Assembly: GCF_014203545.1 (NCBI RefSeq)
Contig: NZ_JACHJG010000011.1
Coordinates: 124,001 to 188,000 of the forward strand
Length of the DNA stretch: 64,000 bases
Source: Streptomyces netropsis
GTDB lineage: Bacteria; Actinomycetota; Actinomycetes; Streptomycetales; Streptomycetaceae
Direction: 5' to 3'
Below, piece after piece: positions 16,055 to 23,885 of the stretch; position 1 is the stretch's first letter, and each line of letters opens with the position of its first letter. The notes below the pieces were generated by a model, which saw nothing but the letters and a program-made list of their open reading frames with translations, searched no databases and was not told where the DNA came from. The translations under genes and the position numbers were made by a program.

Positions 16055-16945
16055 GTGGGAGACCTGACTACGAGTGACGCCGCGCTCGACGCCTTCGAGG
16101 AGCACCGCTCCACGCTGACCGGCGTGGCCTATCGCATGCTGGGCCGGGTGGCGGACGCGGAGGACGTCGTCCAGGAGGCCTGGCTGCGCTGGTCCGGCGC
16201 GGACCGGGGCGAGGTCCGCGACGCACGCGGGTATCTGGTGCGCGTCACCACCCGGCTGGCCATCGACCGGCTGCGCCAGGCGCAGTCCCGGCGCGAGGCC
16301 TACGTCGGGCCGTGGCTCCCCGAGCCGATCGCCACGGACTTCGGCCACACCGTCCCCGACACCGCCGAGCGGGCCGTGCTCGCCGACTCCGTCTCGCTGG
16401 CCGTCCTCGTCGTCCTGGAGTCGCTCTCCCCGCTGGAGCGCGCGGTCTTCGTACTGCGCGAGGCGTTCGGCTTCCCGTACCAGGAGATCGCCGTCACGCT
16501 CGACCGTTCGGAGTCGGCCGTGCGCCAGCTCGCCGGGCGCGCCCGGCGCCACGTCGAGGAGGGCAAGCCGCGCTTCGCGGTGGACCCGGCGCGCCAACGC
16601 GACCTCACCGAGCGGTTCCTCGCCGCGGCCACCGGCGGCAGCATCGAGGAGCTGCTCGCCCTGCTCGCGCCCGACGTGCGGCTCGTCAGCGACAGCGGCG
16701 GCAGGTCCAAGGCACCGCTGCGGGTCATCGACACCGCCGACAAGGTCGGACGGTTCCTCATCGCCGTGGGCCAAGGGACGCTGCCGGAGCCGGAGTTCCG
16801 TTTCATGGAGATCAACGGCCGCCCGGGGCTGTGCGTGCTGTCCCAAGGGCGCCCGGACACCGTCTTCAGCCTCGACGTCGAGGACGGACACATCACCGCG
16901 ATCTATCTGATGCGCAACCCCGACAAGATCGCGGGCCTGGGCTAG
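16055..16945 (+). CDS. ECF41-type RNA polymerase sigma factor with SnoaL-like C-terminal domain
   Basis: 296 residues from a GTG start. Residues 10-80 are sigma region 2 (DAEDVVQEAWLRW), followed by the linker motif GPWLPEP (86-91) characteristic of ECF41. Residues about 115-170 are region 4 (LSPLERAVFVLREAFGFPYQEIA). The C-terminal 120 residues form a SnoaL-like domain with DSGGRSKA, the DGGGK-type motif, and end in RNPDKIAG, the conserved NPDKI/L motif. In ECF41 proteins this domain regulates activity in place of a separate anti-sigma factor. The gene lies between a divergent hydrolase and a convergent SDR, both plausible targets. Confidence 0.87.
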   Translation: MGDLTTSDAALDAFEEHRSTLTGVAYRMLGRVADAEDVVQEAWLRWSGADRGEVRDARGYLVRVTTRLAIDRLRQAQSRREAYVGPWLPEPIATDFGHTVPDTAERAVLADSVSLAVLVVLESLSPLERAVFVLREAFGFPYQEIAVTLDRSESAVRQLAGRARRHVEEGKPRFAVDPARQRDLTERFLAAATGGSIEELLALLAPDVRLVSDSGGRSKAPLRVIDTADKVGRFLIAVGQGTLPEPEFRFMEINGRPGLCVLSQGRPDTVFSLDVEDGHITAIYLMRNPDKIAGLG

Positions 16946-16976
16946 GGCCTGTCTTGCCGACGGGTCACCCCCGTAG

Positions 16977-17723
16977 TCAGAGTCCGCCGGCCACGCGCAG
17001 CACCGCGCCCGTGGTGTACGACGCCTCCGGCGACATCAGCCACGCCACCGCGCCCGCGACCTCGTCCGGCTCGCCGGGGCGGCCCATGGGCACGCGGTCG
17101 GCGTTGCGCCACGGCCGCTCGGGGTCGCCCATCGAGGCGTGGATATCGGTGACGATCATGCCGGGCTGCACCGAATTGACCCGGACGCCTTCCTGGGCGA
17201 GCTCCTTGGCCAGCCCCACGGTGAGCGCGTCCACGGCGGCCTTGCTCGCCGCGTAGTGCACGTACTCGCCCGGGCTGCCCAGCGTCGCCGCGCCCGAGGA
17301 GATGTTCACGATCGCGCCGCCCTGTCCGCCGTGCCGGGTCGACATCTCCAGGGCCGCCCGCCGGGCGCAGATCAGCGCCCCCGTCACATTGACGTCGACG
17401 ACCCGGCGCATCCGCTCCACCGGCGTCTCGGTGAACCGGCCGAGCAGCCCGGTGATCCCGGCGTTGTTGACCAGACCGGTGATCGGTCCCAACCGCTCCC
17501 GCACCGTGTCGAAGAGCTCGTCGACCTGGCTCTCGACGCTGGTGTCGACCTGTACGGCCACACACTTCCCGCCCGCGGCCCGGACCGCGGCCGCCGTCTC
17601 CTCCGCGGCCTCCCGGGCCCGCTCGTAGCCGATGCCGACGTGGTGTCCGGCGCTGGCCAGCCGCACCGCGACCGCCGCCCCGATGCCCCGGCTGCCACCC
17701 GTGATCACGGTGACCTGATCCAT
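16977..17723 (-). CDS. SDR-family NAD(P)-dependent oxidoreductase
   Basis: A 248-residue classical short-chain dehydrogenase. The cofactor loop is TVITGGSRGIGAAVA, followed by LVNNAGITG (NNAG), the catalytic Ser in NISSGAATLG and the YxxxK pair in YVHYAASKAAVDA, then VRVNSVQPGMIVTD. Length and all catalytic residues (Asn, Ser, Tyr, Lys) are typical. Similarity in style to FabG or glucose dehydrogenases does not define a substrate. The ATG at 17723 begins MDQVTVITGG. It is divergent from the GntR regulator, whose promoter carries a palindromic operator-like site, so that regulator is a candidate controller. Confidence 0.85.
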   Translation of the reverse strand: MDQVTVITGGSRGIGAAVAVRLASAGHHVGIGYERAREAAEETAAAVRAAGGKCVAVQVDTSVESQVDELFDTVRERLGPITGLVNNAGITGLLGRFTETPVERMRRVVDVNVTGALICARRAALEMSTRHGGQGGAIVNISSGAATLGSPGEYVHYAASKAAVDALTVGLAKELAQEGVRVNSVQPGMIVTDIHASMGDPERPWRNADRVPMGRPGEPDEVAGAVAWLMSPEASYTTGAVLRVAGGL

Positions 17724-17775
17724 GTTCGCCGCCCCGAGTATGAAGAGCTGATGATCATCGACCGTACCTCTGTCA

Positions 17776-17810
17776 TTGGTCTTGACCAAGTGTGCGTACC
17801 GTCCTATGGT
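17776..17810 (+). promoter_or_regulatory. Promoter overlapped by a DasR-type (dre-like) palindrome
   Basis: TTGGTC-TT-GACCAA (17776-17789) is a 6+6 palindrome that resembles the GntR/HutC-family dre consensus TGGTCTAGACCA. It overlaps a promoter of the form TTGACC (17782-17787), 17-base spacer, TATGGT (17805-17810) reading into the gntR gene. A repressor bound here would block RNA polymerase and could act on the divergent SDR gene too. Confidence 0.6.
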
Positions 17811-17873
17811 CGCAGGGATACTGCAACAACCTTTAATAAAGAAGCGCGCAAAAAGCCTTTGCGGAGGATCAGG

Positions 17874-18614
17874 GTGGGGACCACGCAGCTGGAAACGGTG
17901 CCGGAGCCGAAGTACTGGCACCTGAAGACCGTGCTCACCGACGCACTCGACTCCGAGTTCGCCGTGGGCGAGATCCTGCCCAACGAACGTGAGCTGGCGG
18001 CCCGTTTCGGCGTCGCCCGGGCCACGCTCCGACAGGCCCTCGAGCAGCTCGAGCTGGAAGGCCGCCTCCAGCGCCGGCGCGGCGTCGGCACGACCGTCGC
18101 CCCGCCCCGGGTGGGCGTCGCCGTCGGCGACGCCGAGCACAGCTGGCCCGGCGCGGGCGCCGACAGCTGGCAGCCCGTCGACAGCGTGGTGGCCGCCCCG
18201 CCCGTCGCCGTCGCCCGCCTCCTCGGCACCGGTGCCGACGCCGTCGTGCACACCGTCCGGCGCACCCGCGGCAACCACGGCCAGCCGGTCGCCGCCGAGC
18301 TGCTGTACGTACGGGCGGACAGCGTCCCCGGACTCACCGCCATCGGCGCGCTCACCGGGGCGGGCCGCGCCCGGGCCGTGCTGCGCGAACTGCAGCGCCT
18401 GGACCTGGAGGGCCAGGACCGGTCCGTCGAGCTGGGCTCCGCCCGGGCCGACGACGCCAAGCAGCTCGACCGGCTGCCCGGCTCGCCCGTCCTCCTCGTC
18501 ACCACCCGCTACTACGCGAACGGCCGCACCGTCGCCGTCGCCGTGGCCACCTACCGTGCCGACACCTGCAAGCTCACCTTCGGCGACTCGGGCGTGCAAC
18601 TGCTGGCCGGCTGA
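17874..18614 (+). CDS. GntR/HutC-family transcriptional regulator
   Basis: 246 residues from a GTG preceded by GGAGG at seven bases. Residues 12-75 are the winged helix (PKYWHLKTVLTDAL, then ILPNERELAARFGVARATLR and RLQRRRGVGTTVA). The remainder is a UTRA-like effector domain with PVAVARLLGTGADAVVHTVRR and a terminal TYRADTCKLTF strand. The architecture is that of DasR and HutC relatives, which sense sugar phosphates or other small metabolites. The promoter palindrome at 17776-17789 is a likely autoregulatory site. A ROK regulator follows convergently, so sugar or amino-sugar sensing is plausible but unproved. Confidence 0.82.
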   Translation: MGTTQLETVPEPKYWHLKTVLTDALDSEFAVGEILPNERELAARFGVARATLRQALEQLELEGRLQRRRGVGTTVAPPRVGVAVGDAEHSWPGAGADSWQPVDSVVAAPPVAVARLLGTGADAVVHTVRRTRGNHGQPVAAELLYVRADSVPGLTAIGALTGAGRARAVLRELQRLDLEGQDRSVELGSARADDAKQLDRLPGSPVLLVTTRYYANGRTVAVAVATYRADTCKLTFGDSGVQLLAG

Positions 18615-18638
18615 CGCCGTTCGACAGCCGGGGCCCGG

Positions 18639-19805
18639 TCAGCGACGTGCCGTGACCGTGCTCTCGACCGCGAAGAGCTGTTCCTCCACGTGGTCGAGGG
18701 CCAGTCGCAGCGCGCCCGTCGCCACCGCGGCCTCGCCCAGCAGCGACTGCGCCACCCGGGGCGGCCGCAGACAATAGCGGGCCAACTCGGCCCGCAGCGG
18801 CTCCAGCACACCGTCCAGTCCGGCCGCCCAGCCGCCCACCACGACCAGCTCCGGGTCGAGCGCCAGCACCAGCGCCGCCACGTCGTGCACCAGCCGCCGC
18901 ATGAACCGCTCCACCGCGGCCTGCGCCCGCACGTCGCCCTCCCGGGCCAGCGTGAACACCCGCGCCACCTGCGCCTCGTCCAGCGGATGCAGCGGCTGCC
19001 CGGTGGTGGACAGCACCTCCTCCGGGGTGGCCTCCCGGCCCAGCAGATGCAGGGCGCCGATCTCCCCGGCCGCACCTCCGAAACCCCGGTGCAGCCGCCC
19101 GCCGATCAGCGAACCGGCCCCCGGGCTCAGCCCCGCGAGCACGAACACCACGTCGTCGGAGTCGGTGGCCGCGCCCTTCCAGTGCTCGGCCACCGCGGCC
19201 GCGTTCGCGTCGTTCTCCACCAGCACCGGACAGCGGAACGAGCGGCGCAGCCGCTCCCCGAGCCGCAGCCCGGTCCACTCCGGCAGCGCCGTGCCCAGCC
19301 GGACGGTCCCGTCCGCTTCCACGATGCCCGGGCTCGCCACCCCCACCGCGCGCAACGAACCGCACGCCACGCCGGAGCGCCGCAGCAGATCGGCGACGGC
19401 CTCCCGCACCCGCTCCAGCCGCTCGTCGGCCGACGCGGTCTCGGACACCTCCAGGGACGCCGAGCCCACGACGCGTCCGCGCAGGTCCGCCAGGAGGGCG
19501 GCGACCCGGTGCGGCCCGATCTCGATGCCCAGCAGATGCCCCGCCTCGACCCGGAACCTGAAGCGCCGCGCCGGGCGGCCCTGGCGGCGTGCCGCGCCCT
19601 CCTCGGCGGACGCCTCCATCACGAGGCCGGATTCCATCAGCCCCTCGATGACGCCCTCGACGGTCGGCCGGGACAGCCCCGTCAGCTTGACGAGGTCGGT
19701 GAGCGTGGGAGCCGCGGACGGGGCGGCGGTGCGCAGCGCGTGCAGGACCACGGCCGAATTGATCCGCCGCAGCAGAGACGGATCCCCACCGGTGAGCCGC
19801 CCCAA
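18639..19805 (-). CDS. ROK-family transcriptional regulator
   Basis: 388 residues from a TTG start that has AGGAGG seven bases upstream. Residues 10-70 form a winged helix (LLRRINSAVVLHALRTAAP, LVKLTGLSRPTVEGVIEGL). The rest is the ROK sugar-kinase-like fold: LGIEIGPHRVAALLADLRG, LVENDANAAAVAEHW, and a GFGGAAGEIGALHL segment. The usual zinc-site Cys cluster of ROK proteins (CxCGxxGC) is not present; the corresponding region is LLGREATPEEVL. Many streptomycete ROK regulators of this NagC/XylR class control carbohydrate use. It converges with the GntR gene. Confidence 0.83.
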   Translation of the reverse strand: MGRLTGGDPSLLRRINSAVVLHALRTAAPSAAPTLTDLVKLTGLSRPTVEGVIEGLMESGLVMEASAEEGAARRQGRPARRFRFRVEAGHLLGIEIGPHRVAALLADLRGRVVGSASLEVSETASADERLERVREAVADLLRRSGVACGSLRAVGVASPGIVEADGTVRLGTALPEWTGLRLGERLRRSFRCPVLVENDANAAAVAEHWKGAATDSDDVVFVLAGLSPGAGSLIGGRLHRGFGGAAGEIGALHLLGREATPEEVLSTTGQPLHPLDEAQVARVFTLAREGDVRAQAAVERFMRRLVHDVAALVLALDPELVVVGGWAAGLDGVLEPLRAELARYCLRPPRVAQSLLGEAAVATGALRLALDHVEEQLFAVESTVTARR

Positions 19806-19913
19806 CGTGCCGCCTCCTCGCTTTGCGCACCCTTTGCCCTGACGTGCGGATCGTATCCGGTGCCGTGCCGGTCGGCGAGCGTCGGGACGCCGCCCGGACG
19901 AGGTGTCCGGGAC

Positions 19914-20564
19914 TCACCCCGGCGCGACGAACCCCGACTCGTACGCCGCGATCACCGCCTGGGTGCGGTCACGCGCGCCCAGCTTCGCGAGCACCGAGCT
20001 GACGTGCGTCTTCACCGTTTCCGTCCCCAGCGTCAGACTGTGGGCGATCTCCGGGTTGGACATCCCGCGCGCCATCAGCCGCAGCACGTCCGCCTCCCGG
20101 GCGGTCAGCGCCGCCCGCTCCATCGTGGCCCGGGCGCGCTCGTTGCCGTACGAGGCCGCGAGCCTGCGCAGGGCGGTGGGGAACAGCAGCGAATCGCCCG
20201 CGGCCACCGTCCGCACCGCCTGCACGATCTCCGCCGGCGCGGCGCGCTTGAGGAGAAAACCGTCGGCTCCGGCCCGCAGCGCGTCGTAGACGTACTGGTC
20301 GTTCTCGAACGTCGTCACCACGAGGATCTTCGGCGGTGCCGCCACGGTGCGCAGCACCGCCCGGGTCGCCTCGATGCCGTCCAGCAGCGGCATCCGCACG
20401 TCCATCGCCACCACGTCCGGCCGCAGGCTCCGCACCAGCGGCAGTACGGCGGCGCCGTCCGCCGCCTCGCCCACCACCTCGATGTCCGGCTGCGCGGAGA
20501 GGATGGCGCGCAGCCCGGCGCGTACGAGGGGTTCGTCGTCCACGAGCAGCACGGTGATCGGCAC
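19914..20564 (-). CDS. NarL/LuxR-type response regulator
   Basis: 216 residues: receiver domain 1-120 with the acidic pair in LLVDDEPLVRAG, the phosphoacceptor Asp in VVAMDVRMPLLDGI, Thr in VVTTFENDQ and Lys in FLLKRAAP, then a LuxR helix-turn-helix at 150-210 (LTAREADVLRLMARGMSNPE, TETVKTHVSSVLAKLG). All phosphorylation residues are present. The cognate kinase is almost certainly the HisKA_3 histidine kinase at 21507-22703, with a VOC gene between them on the same strand. Confidence 0.88.
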   Translation of the reverse strand: MPITVLLVDDEPLVRAGLRAILSAQPDIEVVGEAADGAAVLPLVRSLRPDVVAMDVRMPLLDGIEATRAVLRTVAAPPKILVVTTFENDQYVYDALRAGADGFLLKRAAPAEIVQAVRTVAAGDSLLFPTALRRLAASYGNERARATMERAALTAREADVLRLMARGMSNPEIAHSLTLGTETVKTHVSSVLAKLGARDRTQAVIAAYESGFVAPG

Positions 20565-20625
20565 CCGGTCAGCCTAACGGCACGTCAGGGCGGCTGTGGG
20601 CGGGCCCCGGCGGGTGCCGTGGTGA

Positions 20626-21426
20626 TCAGGCCGCGGACATCGTCGGCAGGTCGCCTTCCCGCGTGCCGAGGTCCATCACGGAGAACGCCGCGCCCTGCGG
20701 ATCGGTCAGCGCGGCGAACCGGCCGAACGGGGTCCCCATCGGACCGAACTTCACCTCCCCGCCGCCCTTGGTCGCCCGCTCCACCGCCGCTTCGCAGTCG
20801 TCCACGGCGAAGAAGACATTGATGTACGGCGGCACTTCGGGCGGGAACTCCTCCGTCATCCCCATCCGCCCCAGCACGGCGTCGTCGCCGAGATTGAACA
20901 CCTTGAAATCGACGTTGTCGTCCTCCAGGCGCTGCACGCCGTACGGGAAGACGGCGGGGAAGAAGGCGTCCGCCCTCTCCGGTTGGCGGGTGAACACCTC
21001 GGCCCAGCAGAACGCGCCCGTCTCGCCGCGCTTCTCGAAGCCCTCGTGGGTCCCCGCCTGCCAGACACCGAAGAGGACGCCGCCCGGGTCCTTCGCGAGC
21101 ACCATCGAGCCGAAGTCGCCCACCTTCATCGGCTCCAGCAGCACCTCGCCGCCGTTGCCGCTGATCTTCGCGGCGGTGGCGGTGACGTCCGGGGACGCGA
21201 GGTACAGACACCAGGCCGACTCCGTGTCCTGTTCCTGGCCGGGCATCGGCGGGGCCACGGCGGCCACCGCCTTGCCGTCCGCGTACGCCTGTGTGTAATC
21301 GCCGAACTCCGCTGCGCTCTCGCTGAACGTCCAGCCCAGTAGATCGCCGTAGAAGCGTTTCGCGCCTTCCACGTCCGTGAACGTCGCGTCCGCCCAGCAC
21401 GGCATGCCTTCCGCCAGTGCGGCCAT
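20626..21426 (-). CDS. Two-domain VOC-family protein
   Basis: 266 residues made of two VOC repeats (about 1-125 and 135-255). The first begins GMPCWADATFTDVEGAKRFY and ends YLASPDVTATAAKI; the second has GAFCWAEVFTRQPERADAFF and ends FAALTDPQGAAFSVMDLG. Such tandem glyoxalase-fold proteins are common in actinomycetes and are often called lyase I or extradiol dioxygenase relatives without proven activity. It lies between the histidine kinase and the response regulator genes on the same strand with short spacers (61 and 80 bases), so it may be part of the output or input of that system. Confidence 0.75.
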   Translation of the reverse strand: MAALAEGMPCWADATFTDVEGAKRFYGDLLGWTFSESAAEFGDYTQAYADGKAVAAVAPPMPGQEQDTESAWCLYLASPDVTATAAKISGNGGEVLLEPMKVGDFGSMVLAKDPGGVLFGVWQAGTHEGFEKRGETGAFCWAEVFTRQPERADAFFPAVFPYGVQRLEDDNVDFKVFNLGDDAVLGRMGMTEEFPPEVPPYINVFFAVDDCEAAVERATKGGGEVKFGPMGTPFGRFAALTDPQGAAFSVMDLGTREGDLPTMSAA

Positions 21427-21506
21427 GGCCCTGCTCCCTTCGGCTCGGCCGAAACGGTCCCGGTTTTCACGCTAGTCAGTGCCGGGCCCACCCGCACGGC
21501 AGGCGG

Positions 21507-22703
21507 TCAGCCCAGGGGGAGCACCGCCCGCACGCGCCATCCGTCCTCGTGGGCCCCCGCCTCGGCCTCCCCGCCGAGCAGGGCGGCACGCTCACGGATG
21601 CCCCGCAGACCGCTGCCACCGCTGCTGTCCCAGGCCGCGCCACCCGCCTTCGGCAGCGCGTTGCGGATGTCCAGCTCCACGACCCGCTCGCGGACGGCGA
21701 TCCGTACGGACACCGGCACCGGGCCCGCGTGCCGCACCACATTGGTGAGGGCCTCCTGGACGATGCGGTAGCCCTCCCGCGAGACCGGCCCCGGGACGGT
21801 CGCCACCGCACCGCTCATCTCCGACGTGACCTGGGCCCCGGAGCCCCGCGCCGCCGCCAGCAGCCGTTCGGCGTCGGCGAGGGTGGGGCGGCCCGCCGCC
21901 GACGGGGCTTCCTCGCGCAGGATGCCCAGCACCCGTTCCAGGTCCTCCAGGGCGTGCCGGCCCGTCTCCTCGATCGCGGCGAGGGCCTGCTCGGTGAACT
22001 CCGCGGAACCCGCCGCCCGGGCCGCGCCCGCCTGGACCACGGCCACCGTCAGGGCGTGCCCGACGGAGTCGTGCAACTCCCGTGCCAGGCGGTTGTGTTC
22101 CAGCAGCCGTTCCGTACGCTCCTCCAACGCGGCGAGCCGCTCGGCCGCCGACGGCCCGAGCAGCGCCTTCGCCGCCGCGGCCAGCGCCGCGCCCGCCGCG
22201 ACGACGAACGCGAGCAGCAAGGCCGGCGGCAACGGCGCGAGCAGCGCGTACCACCGGCTCTCGCCCGTCGGCCACCACGGAGCCGGCCCGGGACCCCGCC
22301 CGCCGTCGGCGGAGCGCAGCAGACCCCATGTCAGCGGGGGGACCCACACGCTCAGGAACGCCGTCAGTACGCCCAGTTCGTAGCGCAGCACCAGCCAGAG
22401 TGCCGTCCGCCAGCGGTCGCCCCACGAGGCACTGCGGGAAGCGGGCGTCCCGCCGTCGCGGGCGCCGGGGAACAGCAGCAGCTGGGCCTGCACCCCCTCC
22501 GACAGCCGGACCGCCGGGACCATCGCCGACGCCACCAACAGGGGCACGGGCGTGACCAATAGCCAGGCCGCCTGCCGTGTGCCGAGGCCGGACAGCCCCG
22601 GGTGGACGAGCGCGCAGACCGCCGCGAGCACGGTGGCCATGACCAGGTGCAGCCAGCGCGTGAAGGTGACGGCCCGGAAGACGAGGCGCGGTGGGGCGAG
22701 CAT
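21507..22703 (-). CDS. Membrane histidine kinase (HisKA_3, NarX-like)
   Basis: 398 residues. The first half holds several hydrophobic segments (VTFTRWLHLVMATVLAAV; AAWLLVTPVPLLVASAMVP; ELGVLTAFLSVWVPPL; LLAPLPPALLLAFVVAAG). Next comes the dimerisation/phosphoacceptor helix with RLARELHDSVGHALTVAVV (His in ELHDSVGH), then the HATPase_c domain (YRIVQEALTNVVRHA, SGLRGIRERAALLGG). It starts at ATG 22703 with GAGG nearby. It pairs with the NarL-type regulator at 19914-20564. The stimulus is not evident from the sequence. Confidence 0.85.
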   Translation of the reverse strand: MLAPPRLVFRAVTFTRWLHLVMATVLAAVCALVHPGLSGLGTRQAAWLLVTPVPLLVASAMVPAVRLSEGVQAQLLLFPGARDGGTPASRSASWGDRWRTALWLVLRYELGVLTAFLSVWVPPLTWGLLRSADGGRGPGPAPWWPTGESRWYALLAPLPPALLLAFVVAAGAALAAAAKALLGPSAAERLAALEERTERLLEHNRLARELHDSVGHALTVAVVQAGAARAAGSAEFTEQALAAIEETGRHALEDLERVLGILREEAPSAAGRPTLADAERLLAAARGSGAQVTSEMSGAVATVPGPVSREGYRIVQEALTNVVRHAGPVPVSVRIAVRERVVELDIRNALPKAGGAAWDSSGGSGLRGIRERAALLGGEAEAGAHEDGWRVRAVLPLG

Positions 22704-22735
22704 CCCGCCATCCTCGCAGCAGCCTCGCGGCGGTC

Positions 22736-23281
22736 TCAGCCGGCGGTGGATCCGGCGGCGGCCCGCAGCCGCTCGTACTCCTCGGTCATCCGCGGAAGCG
22801 TCCAGGAGGCGTTCAGACCGCTGGGGTTGGGCAGCACCCAGATCCGGGTCGAGCCGATCGTCCGTTCCTGCGGTCCGATCACCGCACGCTTGTCGTCGAA
22901 GGCGATCCGGTACGCGGTGACGCCGACGACCGCCAGCCACCGGGGCCGCAGCCGTGCCACCTTCTCGGTGAGCAGCAGCCCGCCCTCGCGGAACTCCTCC
23001 TTGCTCACCTCGTCGGCCCGCGCCGACGGCCGGTCCACGACGTTGGTGATGCCCAGCCCGTACGAGAGCAGTTCCTCCTGCTCGGCGGGGGCGAGCTGCC
23101 GGGGCGTGAAGCCGGACCGGTGCAGCACCGGCCAGAAGCGGTTGCCCGGGCGGGCGAAGTGATGGCCCGTGGCGGCGGACATCAGACCGGGGTTGATGCC
23201 GCAGAACAGGACCCGCAGGTCCTCCGCGACCACGTCACCTACCACTGTGCGGCCCACCTTGATCAACGGGGGAGAGGACAT
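22736..23281 (-). CDS. mug: G/U mismatch-specific DNA glycosylase
   Basis: 181 residues of the Mug/TDG branch of uracil-DNA glycosylases, which remove uracil or ethenocytosine opposite G. Catalytic motif 1 is LFCGINPGLMSAATG, with the Asn of GINPG, and motif 2 is LPNPSGLNASW. The central KVARLRPRWLAVVGVTAYR strand is typical. Length is within the family range (about 165-185). It lies 33 bases upstream-side of the histidine kinase gene on the same strand, with no obvious functional link. Confidence 0.87.
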   Translation of the reverse strand: MSSPPLIKVGRTVVGDVVAEDLRVLFCGINPGLMSAATGHHFARPGNRFWPVLHRSGFTPRQLAPAEQEELLSYGLGITNVVDRPSARADEVSKEEFREGGLLLTEKVARLRPRWLAVVGVTAYRIAFDDKRAVIGPQERTIGSTRIWVLPNPSGLNASWTLPRMTEEYERLRAAAGSTAG

Positions 23282-23311
23282 CCCGATGATAGGCGGTGGC
23301 CCGCAGCGCCC

Positions 23312-23755
23312 TTACGCGGTCCGCGCGGCAGCCGCGGGAGGCTGCTCCGTGCCGCAGTGCCTGCACTTGTAAGCGGCCTCGGGAAGGTCCTCGGACAGGC
23401 AGGCCGGGCATGTCTTGAGCGGCCCCTGCTCCTTGAAGACGACCACACCGCGCCGGGCCTGGATGTGCTTGTAGGGCACGACGATGAAGAAGTAGACGAC
23501 GGCCATGAAGATGAGGAAGTACAGCACGGCGGAGAGGAAGGCGCCGGCGTCGAGGTAGGTGGATCTGTTGCCGGCCCGGCCGAGCTGCCAGCCCAGCCCC
23601 ACCGAACGGCCGCCCTGGGCGCGTGTGATGACGGGGTTGACCACGAAGTCGGTGAACGCCTTGATGAGGGTGCTGAGCGCCAGGGCGATGATCAGAGCGA
23701 CGGCCACGGTGACGATGTCGCCGCGCATGACGAAATTCTTGAGTCCCTTGAGCAT
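23312..23755 (-). CDS. mscL: MscL-family mechanosensitive channel with C-terminal zinc ribbon
   Basis: 147 residues. The N-terminal amphipathic helix and first membrane segment (MLKGLKNFVMRGDIVTVAVA, LIIALALSTLIKAF) and the second segment (FLSAVLYFLIFMAVVYFFIV) are MscL-like. The usual cytoplasmic helical bundle is replaced by a short zinc ribbon: Cys116, Cys119, Cys131 and Cys134 in CPACLSEDL and CRHC. It starts at ATG 23755 with AGGAG. MscL channels open under hypo-osmotic shock; a metal- or redox-sensitive gate tail is inference. The gene stands alone between mug and purB. Confidence 0.8.
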   Translation of the reverse strand: MLKGLKNFVMRGDIVTVAVALIIALALSTLIKAFTDFVVNPVITRAQGGRSVGLGWQLGRAGNRSTYLDAGAFLSAVLYFLIFMAVVYFFIVVPYKHIQARRGVVVFKEQGPLKTCPACLSEDLPEAAYKCRHCGTEQPPAAAARTA

Positions 23756-23885
23756 GGCCGCTCCTGGCGTCAGGCATCCGATGGGCCACGCAGAACGGTA
23801 CATTTCCCGATAGAAAACGCAGACCACCCGCCGCCGTGTCGAGGAAGACACGGTGGCGGGTGGCCTGTGGGGCGCGGGGAAAGCG

